Assembly (NCBI GenBank): GCA_023846275.1
Contig: JAIUJO010000184.1
Coordinates: 872,139-936,138, forward strand
Length of the DNA: 64,000 bases
From: Vanilla planifolia
Lineage: Eukaryota > Streptophyta > Magnoliopsida > Asparagales > Orchidaceae
Direction of reading: 5' to 3'
This document shows, one piece after another, positions 52,075 to 62,640 of this stretch. The notes under the pieces are model-generated. The model was given only the letters and a program-made list of their open reading frames with translations. It was not told where the DNA came from and ran no database searches. Position 1 is the first letter of the stretch. Every line of letters starts with the position of its first letter. Made by a program: the position numbers and the translations under genes.

Positions 52075-53715
52075 CCTATCACACATCCTTTGCTTTACAA
52101 GAAGCATGCTGGTTGTAGTGTCTTCAGCATAATTATGCCCCATTTAGGGATCAAAACATTTATCTTTTCAAGGTGGCATCTACCTCTTCTTCCAAAAGGA
52201 TCTATAACCACAAACATAAAAATGTTATAAGAGAACTAATGGCCTCCCCAACAAAGTTTAGAGAAATTTTATTTAGCATTTCAATACAAAGTGGTGTTGC
52301 CTAGTGCAGTGTGAGACTCCTCTCCCCTTTCAACCTTATAGACTATTAATAATGAACATGTGGCTACACTTATGTCTCCAAATAGTGATGATGGCATCAT
52401 ATTTATGGTGATTTCTATCAAAAGAAATAAATCCTTTGAGATGGATGCCTTTTCATTTGAGTTTGTGCATGGTTATCGAATGATGACCCCATATGGGCAT
52501 TATTATAGCTGTAAAACCATTCTTTAAAGGTACCTTTATATCAAAAGGATGGAAAAGCACACTAATCATACTTATCTCTAAATTTAAAAGAGCATCCAAA
52601 CTTGAGCAATTTCTTATAAAGTTGTGATAAACATTTTGGTGGCTAGACCAAAGGTGGGGCATCCTTAGATCACTTCTTAAGAGCAAATTATTTTTGTGCT
52701 AAGACATCGTATATCTAATAATATTCCTTTGGAATAGGAAATCACTACCCATTTGCACCAATCTAACTCCAAAGAAGGTTTGGTTGAGCTAAAAATCAAT
52801 ATGAATAAGAATTATGACAAGGTAAATTAGAAATTTATGAGTCATATGATTAGGCATTTATGGTTCCTTACCCTTTGATGGGATTATATTAAGGTTCATT
52901 TTAGTGCACCAAGATTTGGGGTTATGCTTGATAATATCCAAGTGCTATAGATCAAAGAAACTTAGGGTCATAAATAAGGATGTCATCTCTCACCATACTT
53001 TTTTACTATTTTGTCAGAGAACCTCTGATGGCTTATTTAGGGTTAGCTTGATCATGCTACCTTTATTTGGCTTAAGATTGATGTTTCTTCCACTATGATT
53101 ACCCATTTTTTGTATTTTGATGAATTAAAGATTTAAATGCTAGTAACTTGTGCTATAATGAAGAAATAACGGAGTAGTATAGGCATCACTTATATTAGGT
53201 GACAAATTTAAACAAATTAAGAGTATTATTTAGCAAAGTGATGCACTCCAAGTTTAAGAAGATTGCTGTAGAAAAACTACATATACTTTAAGCTACTGAA
53301 TTGAGATATCTAAGAATAGCAATTGTAATAATAAAACTTTAGAAAAAAGGTTTCAATTTCAATTTTAATCATGTTGAACACTATGTCATGATGGTTCATA
53401 AGGCCACTATGCTAGCCCATATTGTCATTATAAACTCAATGTTTTCTACTATTCCTTCCTTTTACTTAGCCCACACATTAATTTCTAGCTGCAATATAGT
53501 AGAGTTCAAGAAATTATTCATCATCTATTGTGGTGTAGTTCAAGTGACAATGGCATAATAGGTTATGCCTATTAAGAAATGACAACTCTATGTAAGGATT
53601 ATGAAGGATTCAATGTTCACAGTTTGACACGTGGTAGTCAGTGCTGATAAGAAAAAGCTATAGTTAAGCTATTTCTCTGGAAGACTATTCGTGGGTTCAG
53701 TCAATCATGTACAAG
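52075..53715 (+). pseudogene. LINE reverse transcriptase pseudogene, unit 2
   Basis: Same domain order and stops as unit 1. The catalytic block differs: near 53,108 it reads LYFDEL, so the first Asp of the usual FADD is kept and the second is Glu. The upstream residue reads THF, closer to the usual L1 consensus than unit 1's TNF. This unit and unit 4 may therefore preserve the older sequence. Confidence 0.9.
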
Positions 53716-54969
53716 TACTTAATGACAAATAATAATTTCTATTTTCTTCGCAGATCACCTCATACATGTAAGTTACTTAAATTATAACCCTCTACACAAC
53801 AAATAATATGGTTTGGTGGAATGTTGTGAGTAATTGTTTTTCCTTTTTGTTGGATAATTATCTTCATATCCTTCTTATTGTTACTTGAACAACCTATCTT
53901 AACATAGATGTGGAGAATCCAAAAGTTTTAGTAAAGCTACTTAAGGGGTATGGGATTTTGGATCACAACATTTTTCAAAAATTATTCCTGGCAAATTTGC
54001 TTTTTTAGATTCTATATTGTCCTTGGGACTAAACTTATGGGAATAACTATAAGGATGTTAGCTACATTTTTTAGCTCCTTCAGATATCGATGAATGCATG
54101 AGTGGCTACAACTTTTGAAGTAGTCAACCATGCTACTTTGTCATTAATCATCCTTCAGTGTGCTGAATTTTTAGGCACATATAGAAAAGGTATTCAATTC
54201 AATTACACTACAATTGAACATTTGCATTATAGGTACTACTTGATACAACACTACAATCATGTCGAGAAAGGGTTGTGAAGTTCTTAGTGGGAGATTTATT
54301 ACCTCTTACAAGAGTCTTCCTCCAATCAGTTAGTTTAAGTTCAATTGCAGCATAGCTATGCAAGATGACTTGAATGTTAGAATTTGTATTATTACATGGG
54401 ATGACATAAGTAAACCTATTACTATTATTGAAGAAACAAGTACTTGGACCTTGAATGGTAGTTTAACCAAGGAAAATGAGTCTAATTTCTTCAATAGAAG
54501 GGAGATGGATTGTAATAGGTAAAGATAAAAGTAAGCAGTAGGTGCAAAAAAAAACAAATATGTGGGTACAATGCAAGTAATGCAAAGGGATAGGTTTTGT
54601 AATAGGAAATTGTGACTTGGTTAGATAGGTACTGAGAGGTTGTTTGTAGTGTTTCTTTTTCACTTGTTGCATTAGACTTACATGTCACAAATTTCTAGAT
54701 GTATTGGATCACAAACATCGGGACTATGTTTTGATTAAAGATTAGGCTAGGCTCGAGCATGGCAAAAATTGCAAGGAGGGGGAAACAAGATGGCCCTTAT
54801 ACTAGGTATCATTATTAATAGCTTTATACATTTCTCCATTGTTCATAGTATAAATAAGCATTAAATAAGAAACAAAGTGGAAATGCAATTTTTACGGCTA
54901 TACACAAAAGTGGTTGGTTTGAGAAGCTCTAATCTACTAAGGATTTGAAGGAATATTCTCAACATATTT

Positions 54970-55814
54970 TCTAAGGAATATTTCCTAATGATTAATTATT
55001 GCACCATTGCATTAGCCATTTTAAAAAAATTATTTTAACATGTCTGTAAAAGCTTTGTTCTTTGGTTACATCTTTCAAATAGCTTATTAACTTTTTAATA
55101 GTTAAAATCAAAAGTTTTTTTATAAATACTTAACCAATATAAATGGAATAACTAATGAACAAGAATCAATCTCTAAAATCTCAACAAAGTTGCTCCTAAA
55201 TATTCTACTTGTGTAAATTCTATTAGCAGCAACTTTGAGTTCTACTTAAATAATAAAAATTTTTTATTTAAGCCTTGCATGTCTAAACCTTCAAAATCTC
55301 ATTTCTCTTCTTAAATTAAAGTTCCTTTTGCCTTGTTCTATTAATCAACGAGCATAAAACATTCTATAAAGTTAGCAAATTTTTTTCGTCTTGCTGTATT
55401 TTTCTTTTTCTCTTGGGTTTGGAGGTCTGACATTTGTGAAAGTCTAAGATTAAGCTCATGAAATCTACGGTTATTGTTGAACCTACAAAAGCTAGTAAGT
55501 TGAGGTGAACCTTAAGAAAAAATTTCAAGTTATAGCCCTTTCCTGATTGTATTTTTCTTATCCTTATTAGAGGTGGACATATTTTTTAATTTGATTTAAT
55601 AACTAAACATTTTTGTGTATCATTCTAATTTTTATCTTAATTTTTTATCATGTTAAAAAAAGAATATATATATATAAATATAATGAATGTTTTCTAAAAA
55701 CCTATAAGTTTTTTTGGGAATAAAAGTATGTTTAAAAAATAAAAATTATTCTTAAGACAATAATTCACTCCCTTGTTGTGAGATTTGCACATAGTTTTTT
55801 TACTTTAGATAACA
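54970..55814 (+). mobile_element. Solo copia LTR in unit 3
   Basis: Same placement, ending tagataaca at 55,814. Its internal dinucleotide tract (near 55,664) is shorter than in units 1 and 2 and equal to that of unit 4. Confidence 0.78.
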
Positions 55815-55958
55815 TTAAAGAAATGGACTATAACAAAAATTCATAACAATCTCAGTATCCTTATCAACAAGACAAGGAAATCTAGGAACTTCAACTTAGA
55901 TAACCTATGAATAACTTAACTAATTCAAAACATGATTGCTTAGTAAAATGTAACGCTT

Positions 55959-57600
55959 CCTATCACACATCCTTTGCTTTACAAGAAGCATGCTGGTTGT
56001 AGTGTCTTCAGCATAATTATGCCCCATTTAGGGATCAAAACATTTATCTTTTCAAGGTGGCATCTACCTCTTCTTCCAAAAGGATCTATAACCACAAACA
56101 TAAAAATGTTATAAGAGAACTAATGGCCTCCCCAAAAAAGTTTAGAGAAATTTTATTTAGCATTTCAATACAAAGTGGTGTTGCCTAGTGCAGTGTGAGA
56201 CTCCTCTCCCCTTTCAACCTTATAGACTATTAATAATGAACATGTGGCTACACTTATGTCTCCAAATAGTGATGATGGCATCATATTTATGGTGATTTCT
56301 ATCAAAAGAAATAAATCCTTTGAGATGGATGCCTTTTCATTTGAGTTTGTGCATGGTTATCGAATGATGACCCCATATGGGCATTATTATAGCTGTAAAA
56401 CAATTCTTTAAAGGTACCTTTATATCAAAAGGATGGAAAAGCACACTAATCATACTTATCTCTAAAGTTAAAAGAGCATCCAAACTTGAGCAATTTCTTA
56501 TAAAGTTGTGATAAAAATTTTGGTGGCTAGACCAAAGGTGGGGCATCCTTAGATCACTACTTAAGAGCAAATTATTTTTGTGCTAAGACATCGTATATCT
56601 AATAATATTCCTTTGGAATAGGAAATCACTACCCATTTGCACCAATCTAACTCCAAAGAAGGTTTGGTTGAGCTAAAAATCAATATGAATAAGAATTATG
56701 ACAAGGTAAATTAAAAATTTATGAGTCATATGATTAGGCATTTATGGTTCATTACCCTTTGATGGGATTATATTAAGGTCCATTTTAGTGCACCAAGATT
56801 TGGGGTTGTGCGTGGTAATATCCAAGTGCTGTAGATCAAAGCAACTTAGGGTCATAAATAAGGATGTCATCTCTCACCATACCTGTTTACTATTTTGTCA
56901 GAGAACCTCTGATGGCTTATTTAGGGTTAGCTTGATCATGCTACCTTTATTTGGCTTAAGATTGATGTTTCTTCCACTATGATTACCAATTTCTTGTATT
57001 TTTATGAATTAAAGATTTAAATGCCAGTAACTTGTGCTATAATGAAGAAATAACGGAGTAGTATAGGCATCACTTATATTAGGTGACAAATTTAAACAAA
57101 TTAAGAGTATTATTTAGCAAAGTGATGCACTCCGAGTTTAAGAAGATTGCTGTAGAAAAACTACATGTACTTTAAGCTACTGAATTGATATATCTAAGAA
57201 TAGCAATTGTAATAATAAAACTTTAGAAAAAAGGTTTCAATTTCAATTTTAATCATGTTGAACACTATGTCATGATGGTTCATAAGGCCACTATGCTAGC
57301 CCATATTGTCATGATAAACTCAATGTTTTCTACTATTCCTTCCTTTTACTTAGCCCACACATTAATTTCTAGCTGCAATATAGTAGAGTTCAAGAAATTA
57401 TTCATCATCTATTGTGGTGTAGTTCAAGTGAGAATGGCATAATAGGTTATGCCTATTAAGAAATGACAACTCTATGTAAGGATTATGAAGGATTCAATGT
57501 TCACAGTTTGACAACGTGGTAGTCAGTGCTGATAAGAAAATGCTATAGTTAAGCTACTTCTCTGGAAGACTATTCGTTGGTTCAGTCAATCATGTACAAG
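55959..57600 (+). pseudogene. LINE reverse transcriptase pseudogene, unit 3
   Basis: Same RT fossil. The catalytic block near 56,991 reads LYFYEL, an intermediate between unit 1 (LYVYEL) and units 2 and 4 (LYFDEL). The segment before QGC is altered (ggggttgtgcgtggtaat). Confidence 0.9.
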
Positions 57601-58855
57601 TACTTAATGACAAATAATAATTTCTATTTTCTTCGCAGATCACCTCATACATGTAAGTTACTTAAATTATAACCCTCTAAACAACAAATAATATGGTTTG
57701 TTGGAATGTTGTGAGTAATTGTTTTTCCTTTTTGTTGGATAATTATCTTCATATCCTTCTTATTGTTACTTGAACAACCTATCTTAACATAGATGTGGAG
57801 AATCCAAAAGTTTTAGTAAAGCTACTTAAGGGGTATGGGATTTTGGATCACAACATTTTTCCAAAATTATTCCTGGCAAATTTGCTATTTTAGATTCTAT
57901 ATTGTCCTTGGGACTAAACTTATGGGAATAACTATAAGGATGTTAGCTACATTTTTCAGCTCCTTCAGATATTTATGAATGCATGAGTGGCTACAACTTT
58001 TGAAGTAGTCAACCATGCTCCTTTGTCATTAATCATCCTTCAGTGTGCTGACTTTTTAGGCACATATAGAAAAGGTATTCAATTCAATTACACTACAATT
58101 GAACATTTGCATTATACGTACTACTTGATACAACACTACAATCATGTCGAGAAAGGGTTGTGAAGTTCTTAGTGGGCGATTTATTACCTCTTACAAGAGT
58201 CTTCCTCCAATCAGTTAGTTTAAGTTCAATTGCAACATAGCTATGCAAGATGACTTGAATGTTAGAATTTGTATTATTACATGGGATGACATAAGTAAAC
58301 CTATTACTATTATTGAAGAAACAAGTACTTGGACCTTGAATGGTAGTTTAACCAAGGAAAATGAGGCTAATTACTTCAATAGAAGGGAGATGGATTGTAA
58401 TAGGTAAAGATAAAAGTAAGCAGTAGGTGCAAAAAAAAAACAAATATGTGGGTACAATGCAAGTAATGCAAAGGGATAGGTTTTTTAATAGGAAATTGTG
58501 ACTTGGTTAGATAGGTACTGAGAGGTTGTTTGTAGTGTTTCTTTTTCACTTGTTGCATTAGACTTACATGTCACAAATTTCTAGATGTATTGGATCACAA
58601 ACATCGGGACTATGTTTTGATTAAAGATTAGGCTAGGCTCGAGCATGGCAAAAATTGCAAGGAGGGGGAAACAAGATGGCCTCTATACTAGGTATCATTA
58701 TTAATAGCTTTATAAATTTCTCCATTGTTCATAGTATAAATAAGCATTAAATAAGAAATAAAGTGGAAATGCAATTCTTACGGCTATACACAAAAGTGGT
58801 TGGTTTGAGAAGCTCTAATCTACTAAGGATTTGAAGGAATATTCTCAACATATTT

Positions 58856-59699
58856 TCTAAGGAATATTTCCTAATGATTAATTATTGCACCATTGCATTA
58901 GCCATTTTAAAAAAATTATTTTAACATGCCTGTAAAAGCTTTGTTCTTTGGTTACATCTTTCAAATAGCTTATTAACTTTTTAATAGTTAAAATTAAAAG
59001 TTTTTTTCTAAATACTTAACCAATATAAATGGAATAACTAATGAACAAGAGTCAATCTCTAAGATCTCAACAAAGTTGCTTCTAAATATTCTACTTGTGT
59101 AAATTCTATTAGCAGTAACTTTGAGTTCTACTTAAATAATCAAAATTTTTTATTTAAGCCTTGCATGTCTAAACCTTCAAAATCTTATTTCTCTTCTTAA
59201 ATTTAAGTTGCTTTTGCCTTGTTCTATTAATCAACGAGCATCAAACATTCTATAAAGTTAGCAAATTTTTTTCGTCTTGCTGTATTTTTCTTTTTCTCTT
59301 GGGTTTGGAGGTCTGACATTTGTGAAAGTCTAAGATTAAGCTCATGAAATCTACGGTTATTGTTGAACCTGCAAAAGCTAGTAAGTTGAGTGGAACCTTA
59401 AGAAAAAATTTCAAGTTATAGCCCTTTCCTGATTGTATTTTTCTTATCCTTATTAGAGGTGGACATACATTTTAATTTGATTTAATAACTAACCATTTTG
59501 GTGTATCATTCTAATTTTTATCTTAATTTTTTATCATGTTAAAAAAAGAATATATATATATAAATATAATGAATGTTTTCTAAAAACCTATAAGTTTTTT
59601 TGGGAATAAAAGTATGTTTAAAAAATAAAAATTATTCTTAAGACCATAATTCACTCCCTTGTTGTGAGATTTGCACATAGTTTTTTACTTTAGATAACA
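58856..59699 (+). mobile_element. Solo copia LTR in unit 4
   Basis: Same placement, ending tagataaca at 59,699, with the short form of the internal dinucleotide tract. It has the most private substitutions of the four LTR copies by eye. Confidence 0.78.
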
Positions 59700-59843
59700 T
59701 TAAAGAAATGGACTATAACAAAAATTCAAAACAATCTCAGTATCCATATCAACAATACAAGGAAATCTAGGAACTTCAACTTAGATAACCTATGAATAAC
59801 TTAACTAATTCAAAACATGATTGCTTAGTAAAATGTAATGCTT

Positions 59844-61486
59844 CCTATCACACATCCTTTGCTTTACAAGAAGCATGCTGGTTGTAGTGTCTTCAGCATA
59901 ATTATGCCCCATTTAGGGATCAAAACATTGATCTTTTCAAGGTGGCATCTACCTCTTTTTCCAAAAGGATCTATAACCACAAACATAAAAATGATATAAG
60001 AGAACTAATGGCTTCCCCAACAAAGTTTAGAGAAATTTTATTTAGCATTTCAATACAAAGTGGTGTTGCCTAGTGCAGTGTGAGACTCCTCTCCCCTTTC
60101 AACCTTATAGACTATTAATAATGAACATGTGGCTACACTTATGTCTCCATATAGTGATGATGGCATCATATTTATGGTGATTTCTATCAAAAGAAATAAA
60201 TCCTTTGAGATGGATGCCTTTTCATTTGAGTTTGTGCATGGTTTTCGAATGATGACCCCATATGGGCATTATTATAGCTGTAAAACCATTCTTTAAAGGT
60301 ACCTTTATATCAAAAGGATGGAAAAGCACACTAATCATACTTATCTCTAAAGTTAAAAGAGCATCCAAACTTGAGCAATTTCTTATAAAGTTGTGATAAA
60401 AATTTTGGTGGCTAGACCAAAGGTGGGGCATCCTTAGATCACTACTTAACAGCAAATTATTTTTGTGCTAAGACATCGTATATCTAATAATATTCCTTTG
60501 GAATAGGAAATCACTACCCATTTGCACCAATCTAACTCCAAAGAAGGTTTGGTTGAGCTAAAAATCAATATGAATAAGAATTATGACAAGGTAAATTAGA
60601 AATTTATGAGTCATATGATTAGGCATTTATGGTTCCTTACCCTTTGATGGGATTATATTAAGGTTCATTTTAGTGCACCAAGATTTGGGGTTATGCTTGA
60701 TAATATCCAAGTGCTATAGATCAAAGAAACTTAGGGTCATAAATAAGGATGTCATCTCTCACCATACTTTTTTACTATTTTGTCAGAGAACCTCTGATGG
60801 CTTATTTAGGGTTAGCTTGATCATGCTACCTTTATTTGGCTTAAGATTGATGTTTCTTCCACTATGATTACCCATTTTTTGTATTTTGATGAATTAAAGA
60901 TTTAAATGCTAGTAACTTGTGCTATAATGAAGAAATAACGGAGTAGTATAGGCATCACTTATATTAGGTGACAAATTTAAACAAATTAAGAGTATTATTT
61001 AGCAAAGTGATGCACTCCAAGTTTAAGAAGATTGCTGTAGAAAAACTACATATACTTTAAGCTACTGAATTGAGATATCTAAGAATAGCAATTGTAATAA
61101 TAAAACTTTAGAAAAAAGGTTTCAATTTCAATTTTAATCATGTTGAACACTATGTCATGGTGGTTCATAAGGCCACTATGCTAGGCCATATTGTTATGAT
61201 AAACTCAATGTTTTCTACTATTCCTTCCTTTTACTTAGCCCACACATTAATTTCTAGCTGCAATATAGTAGAGTTCAAGAAATTATTCATCATCTATTGT
61301 GGTGTAGTTCAAGTGACAATGGCATAATAGGTTATGCCTATTAAGAAATGACAACTCTATGTAAGGATTATGAAGGATTCAATGTTCACAGTTTGACAAC
61401 GTGGTAGTCAGTGCTGATAAGAAAAAGCTATAGTTAAGCTATTTGTCAGGAAAGCTATTCATGGGTTCAGTCAATCATGTACAAGT
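59844..61486 (+). pseudogene. LINE reverse transcriptase pseudogene, unit 4
   Basis: Same RT fossil, with LYFDEL at the catalytic block near 60,876 as in unit 2. Downstream, at about 61,441, tgtcaggaaagctattcatg differs from the other units. Confidence 0.9.
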
Positions 61487-62019
61487 ACTTAATGACAAAT
61501 AATAATTTATATTTTCTTAGCAGATCACCTCATACATGTAAGTTACTTAAATTATAACCCTCTAAACAACAAATAATATGGTTTGGTGGAATGTTGTGAG
61601 TAATTGTTTTTCCTTTTTGCTGGATAATTATCTTCATATCCTTCTTATTGTTACTTGAACAACCTATCTTAACATAGATGTGGAGAATCCAAAAGTTTTA
61701 GTAAAGCTACTTAAGGGGTATGGGATTTTGGATCACAACATTTTTCAAAAATTATTCCTGGCAAATTTGCTTTTTTAGATTCTATATTGTCCTTGGGACT
61801 AAACTTATGGGAATAACTATAAGGATGTTAGCTACATTTTTTAGCTCCTTCAGATATCGATGAATGCATGAGTGGCTACAACTTTTGAAGTAGTCAACCA
61901 TGCTACTTTGTCATTAATCATCCTTCAGTGTGCTGAATTTTTAGGCACATATAGAAAAGGTATTCAATTCAATTACACTACAATTGAACATTTGCATTAT
62001 AGGTACTACTTGATACAAC

Positions 62020-62300
62020 ACTACAATCATGTCGAGAAAGGGTTGTGAAGTTCTTAGTGGGCGATTTATTACCTCTTACAAGAGTCTTCCTCCAATCAGT
62101 TACTTTAAGTTCAATTGCAACATAGCTATGCAAGATGACTTGAATGTTAGAATTTGTATTATTACATGGGATGACATAAGTAAACCTATTACTATTATTA
62201 AAGAAACTATTTTTCTTGTCAGCTTCTATCAACCAAATTATTACTATTCTTGAAGCAATAGAATTGAGAAATTTAATTCCTAATGCCCAGAAGTAGATTC
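62020..62300 (+). pseudogene. LINE RNase H remnant at the array end
   Basis: In the last unit the domain is not cut by the junction. The frame reads LPPISYFKFNCNIAMQDDLN and then VRICIITWDDISKPITIIKE. After a shift it reads SASINQIITILEAIELRNLI then PNAQK, stop. This parallels the LINE fragment at 44,425-44,620 (EMIAIIEAMEHLRMLLPNIQ). It has Tyr where units 1-3 have a stop. It is the only copy in the array with both halves of the domain. Confidence 0.78.
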
Positions 62301-62640
62301 AACAATAATTATTGTTATAGTTAATTAGTAAGGTTTGTTTAAAATAAATAATACTTTCTACCATAGTGCTATTGCATATGTCCTTGGTATAAAGCCATTC
62401 AAACTATCCCACATAAAGTTCTAAAGAAATAGTGATATAGACTAGTTTTCTCATCACACACTTTGGTGTGATTTTGTTTGAGAGTTAGGATTAGCCCTTC
62501 CTAAATCTCTCTAGCTTTGTGTTTTTAATGATCTTATGTGTGGACCACCTTAAGGAGAGTATGATTTAGGCTTTGAACATTACTTAATGAAGGAAACAAA
62601 GCATTTGATTTCTCATGAGGTGATGATAGAATATAAACAG
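62301..62640 (+). other. LINE 3' tail of the second element
   Basis: The stretch gtgtttttaatgatcttatg, then gagtatgatttaggctttg, then atgaaggaaacaaagcattt aligns with 44,847-44,945. Two independent LINE copies sharing this sequence mark it as the ORF2 end or 3' untranslated region. No convincing poly(A) run is seen at the right edge, so the exact end is unsure. Confidence 0.65.

Larger units (their letters stand above)
50556..54441 (+). repeat. LINE array unit 2
   Basis: Second unit. It shares many RT-region variants with unit 4: acc instead of aca at 52,518, gttcattttag near 52,893, caaagaaact near 52,954, catacttttttac near 52,995, ccaagttt near 53,248, gtgacaatgg near 53,545 and ctgaatttt at 54,167. 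It shares with unit 1 the cgttt near 51,846, gataaacatt near 52,627, tttgacacgtgg near 53,623 and ctacacaac near 53,792. A variant of its own is ctaaatttaaaagag near 52,577. Confidence 0.95.
54442..58326 (+). repeat. LINE array unit 3
   Basis: Third unit. It groups with unit 1 at the RT-region sites (aca at 56,402, caaagcaact near 56,838, catacctgtttac near 56,879, ccgagttt near 57,132, ctgactttt at 58,052). It groups with unit 4 at tatgttt near 55,727, gataaaaatt near 56,511, catgataaac near 57,310, tttgacaacgtgg near 57,508 and ctaaacaac near 57,678. Its Trp codon position after YDKVN is taa where other units have tag. Confidence 0.95.
46672..62207 (+). repeat. Four-copy head-to-tail array of a ~3,885-bp LINE segment
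   Basis: The sequence acttggaccttgaatggtag recurs at 46,672, 50,556, 54,442 and 58,327, with spacings of 3,884, 3,886 and 3,885. The copies are nearly identical by eye over their whole length, unlike the decayed satellite. Each unit runs from the ORF1 zinc-knuckle side, through a solo copia LTR, the linker to RT, the RT core and the post-RT region, to the start of RNase H, then jumps back to ORF1. The natural LINE 3' end and 5' end do not lie between units, so the array is an internal amplification, not repeated insertion. Copy 4 continues past the junction into the rest of RNase H. Confidence 0.97.
58327..62207 (+). repeat. LINE array unit 4 (last copy)
   Basis: Fourth unit. It carries the unit-2 set of RT variants (acc at 60,287, catacttttttac near 60,764, ccaagttt near 61,017, gtgacaatgg near 61,314, ctgaatttt at 61,937) together with the unit-3 set elsewhere. 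Private changes include gaggctaattacttc near 58,364, gagtggaacc near 59,387 and gttttcgaatg near 60,240. At 62,207 it leaves the repeat and continues into unique LINE sequence. Confidence 0.95.
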
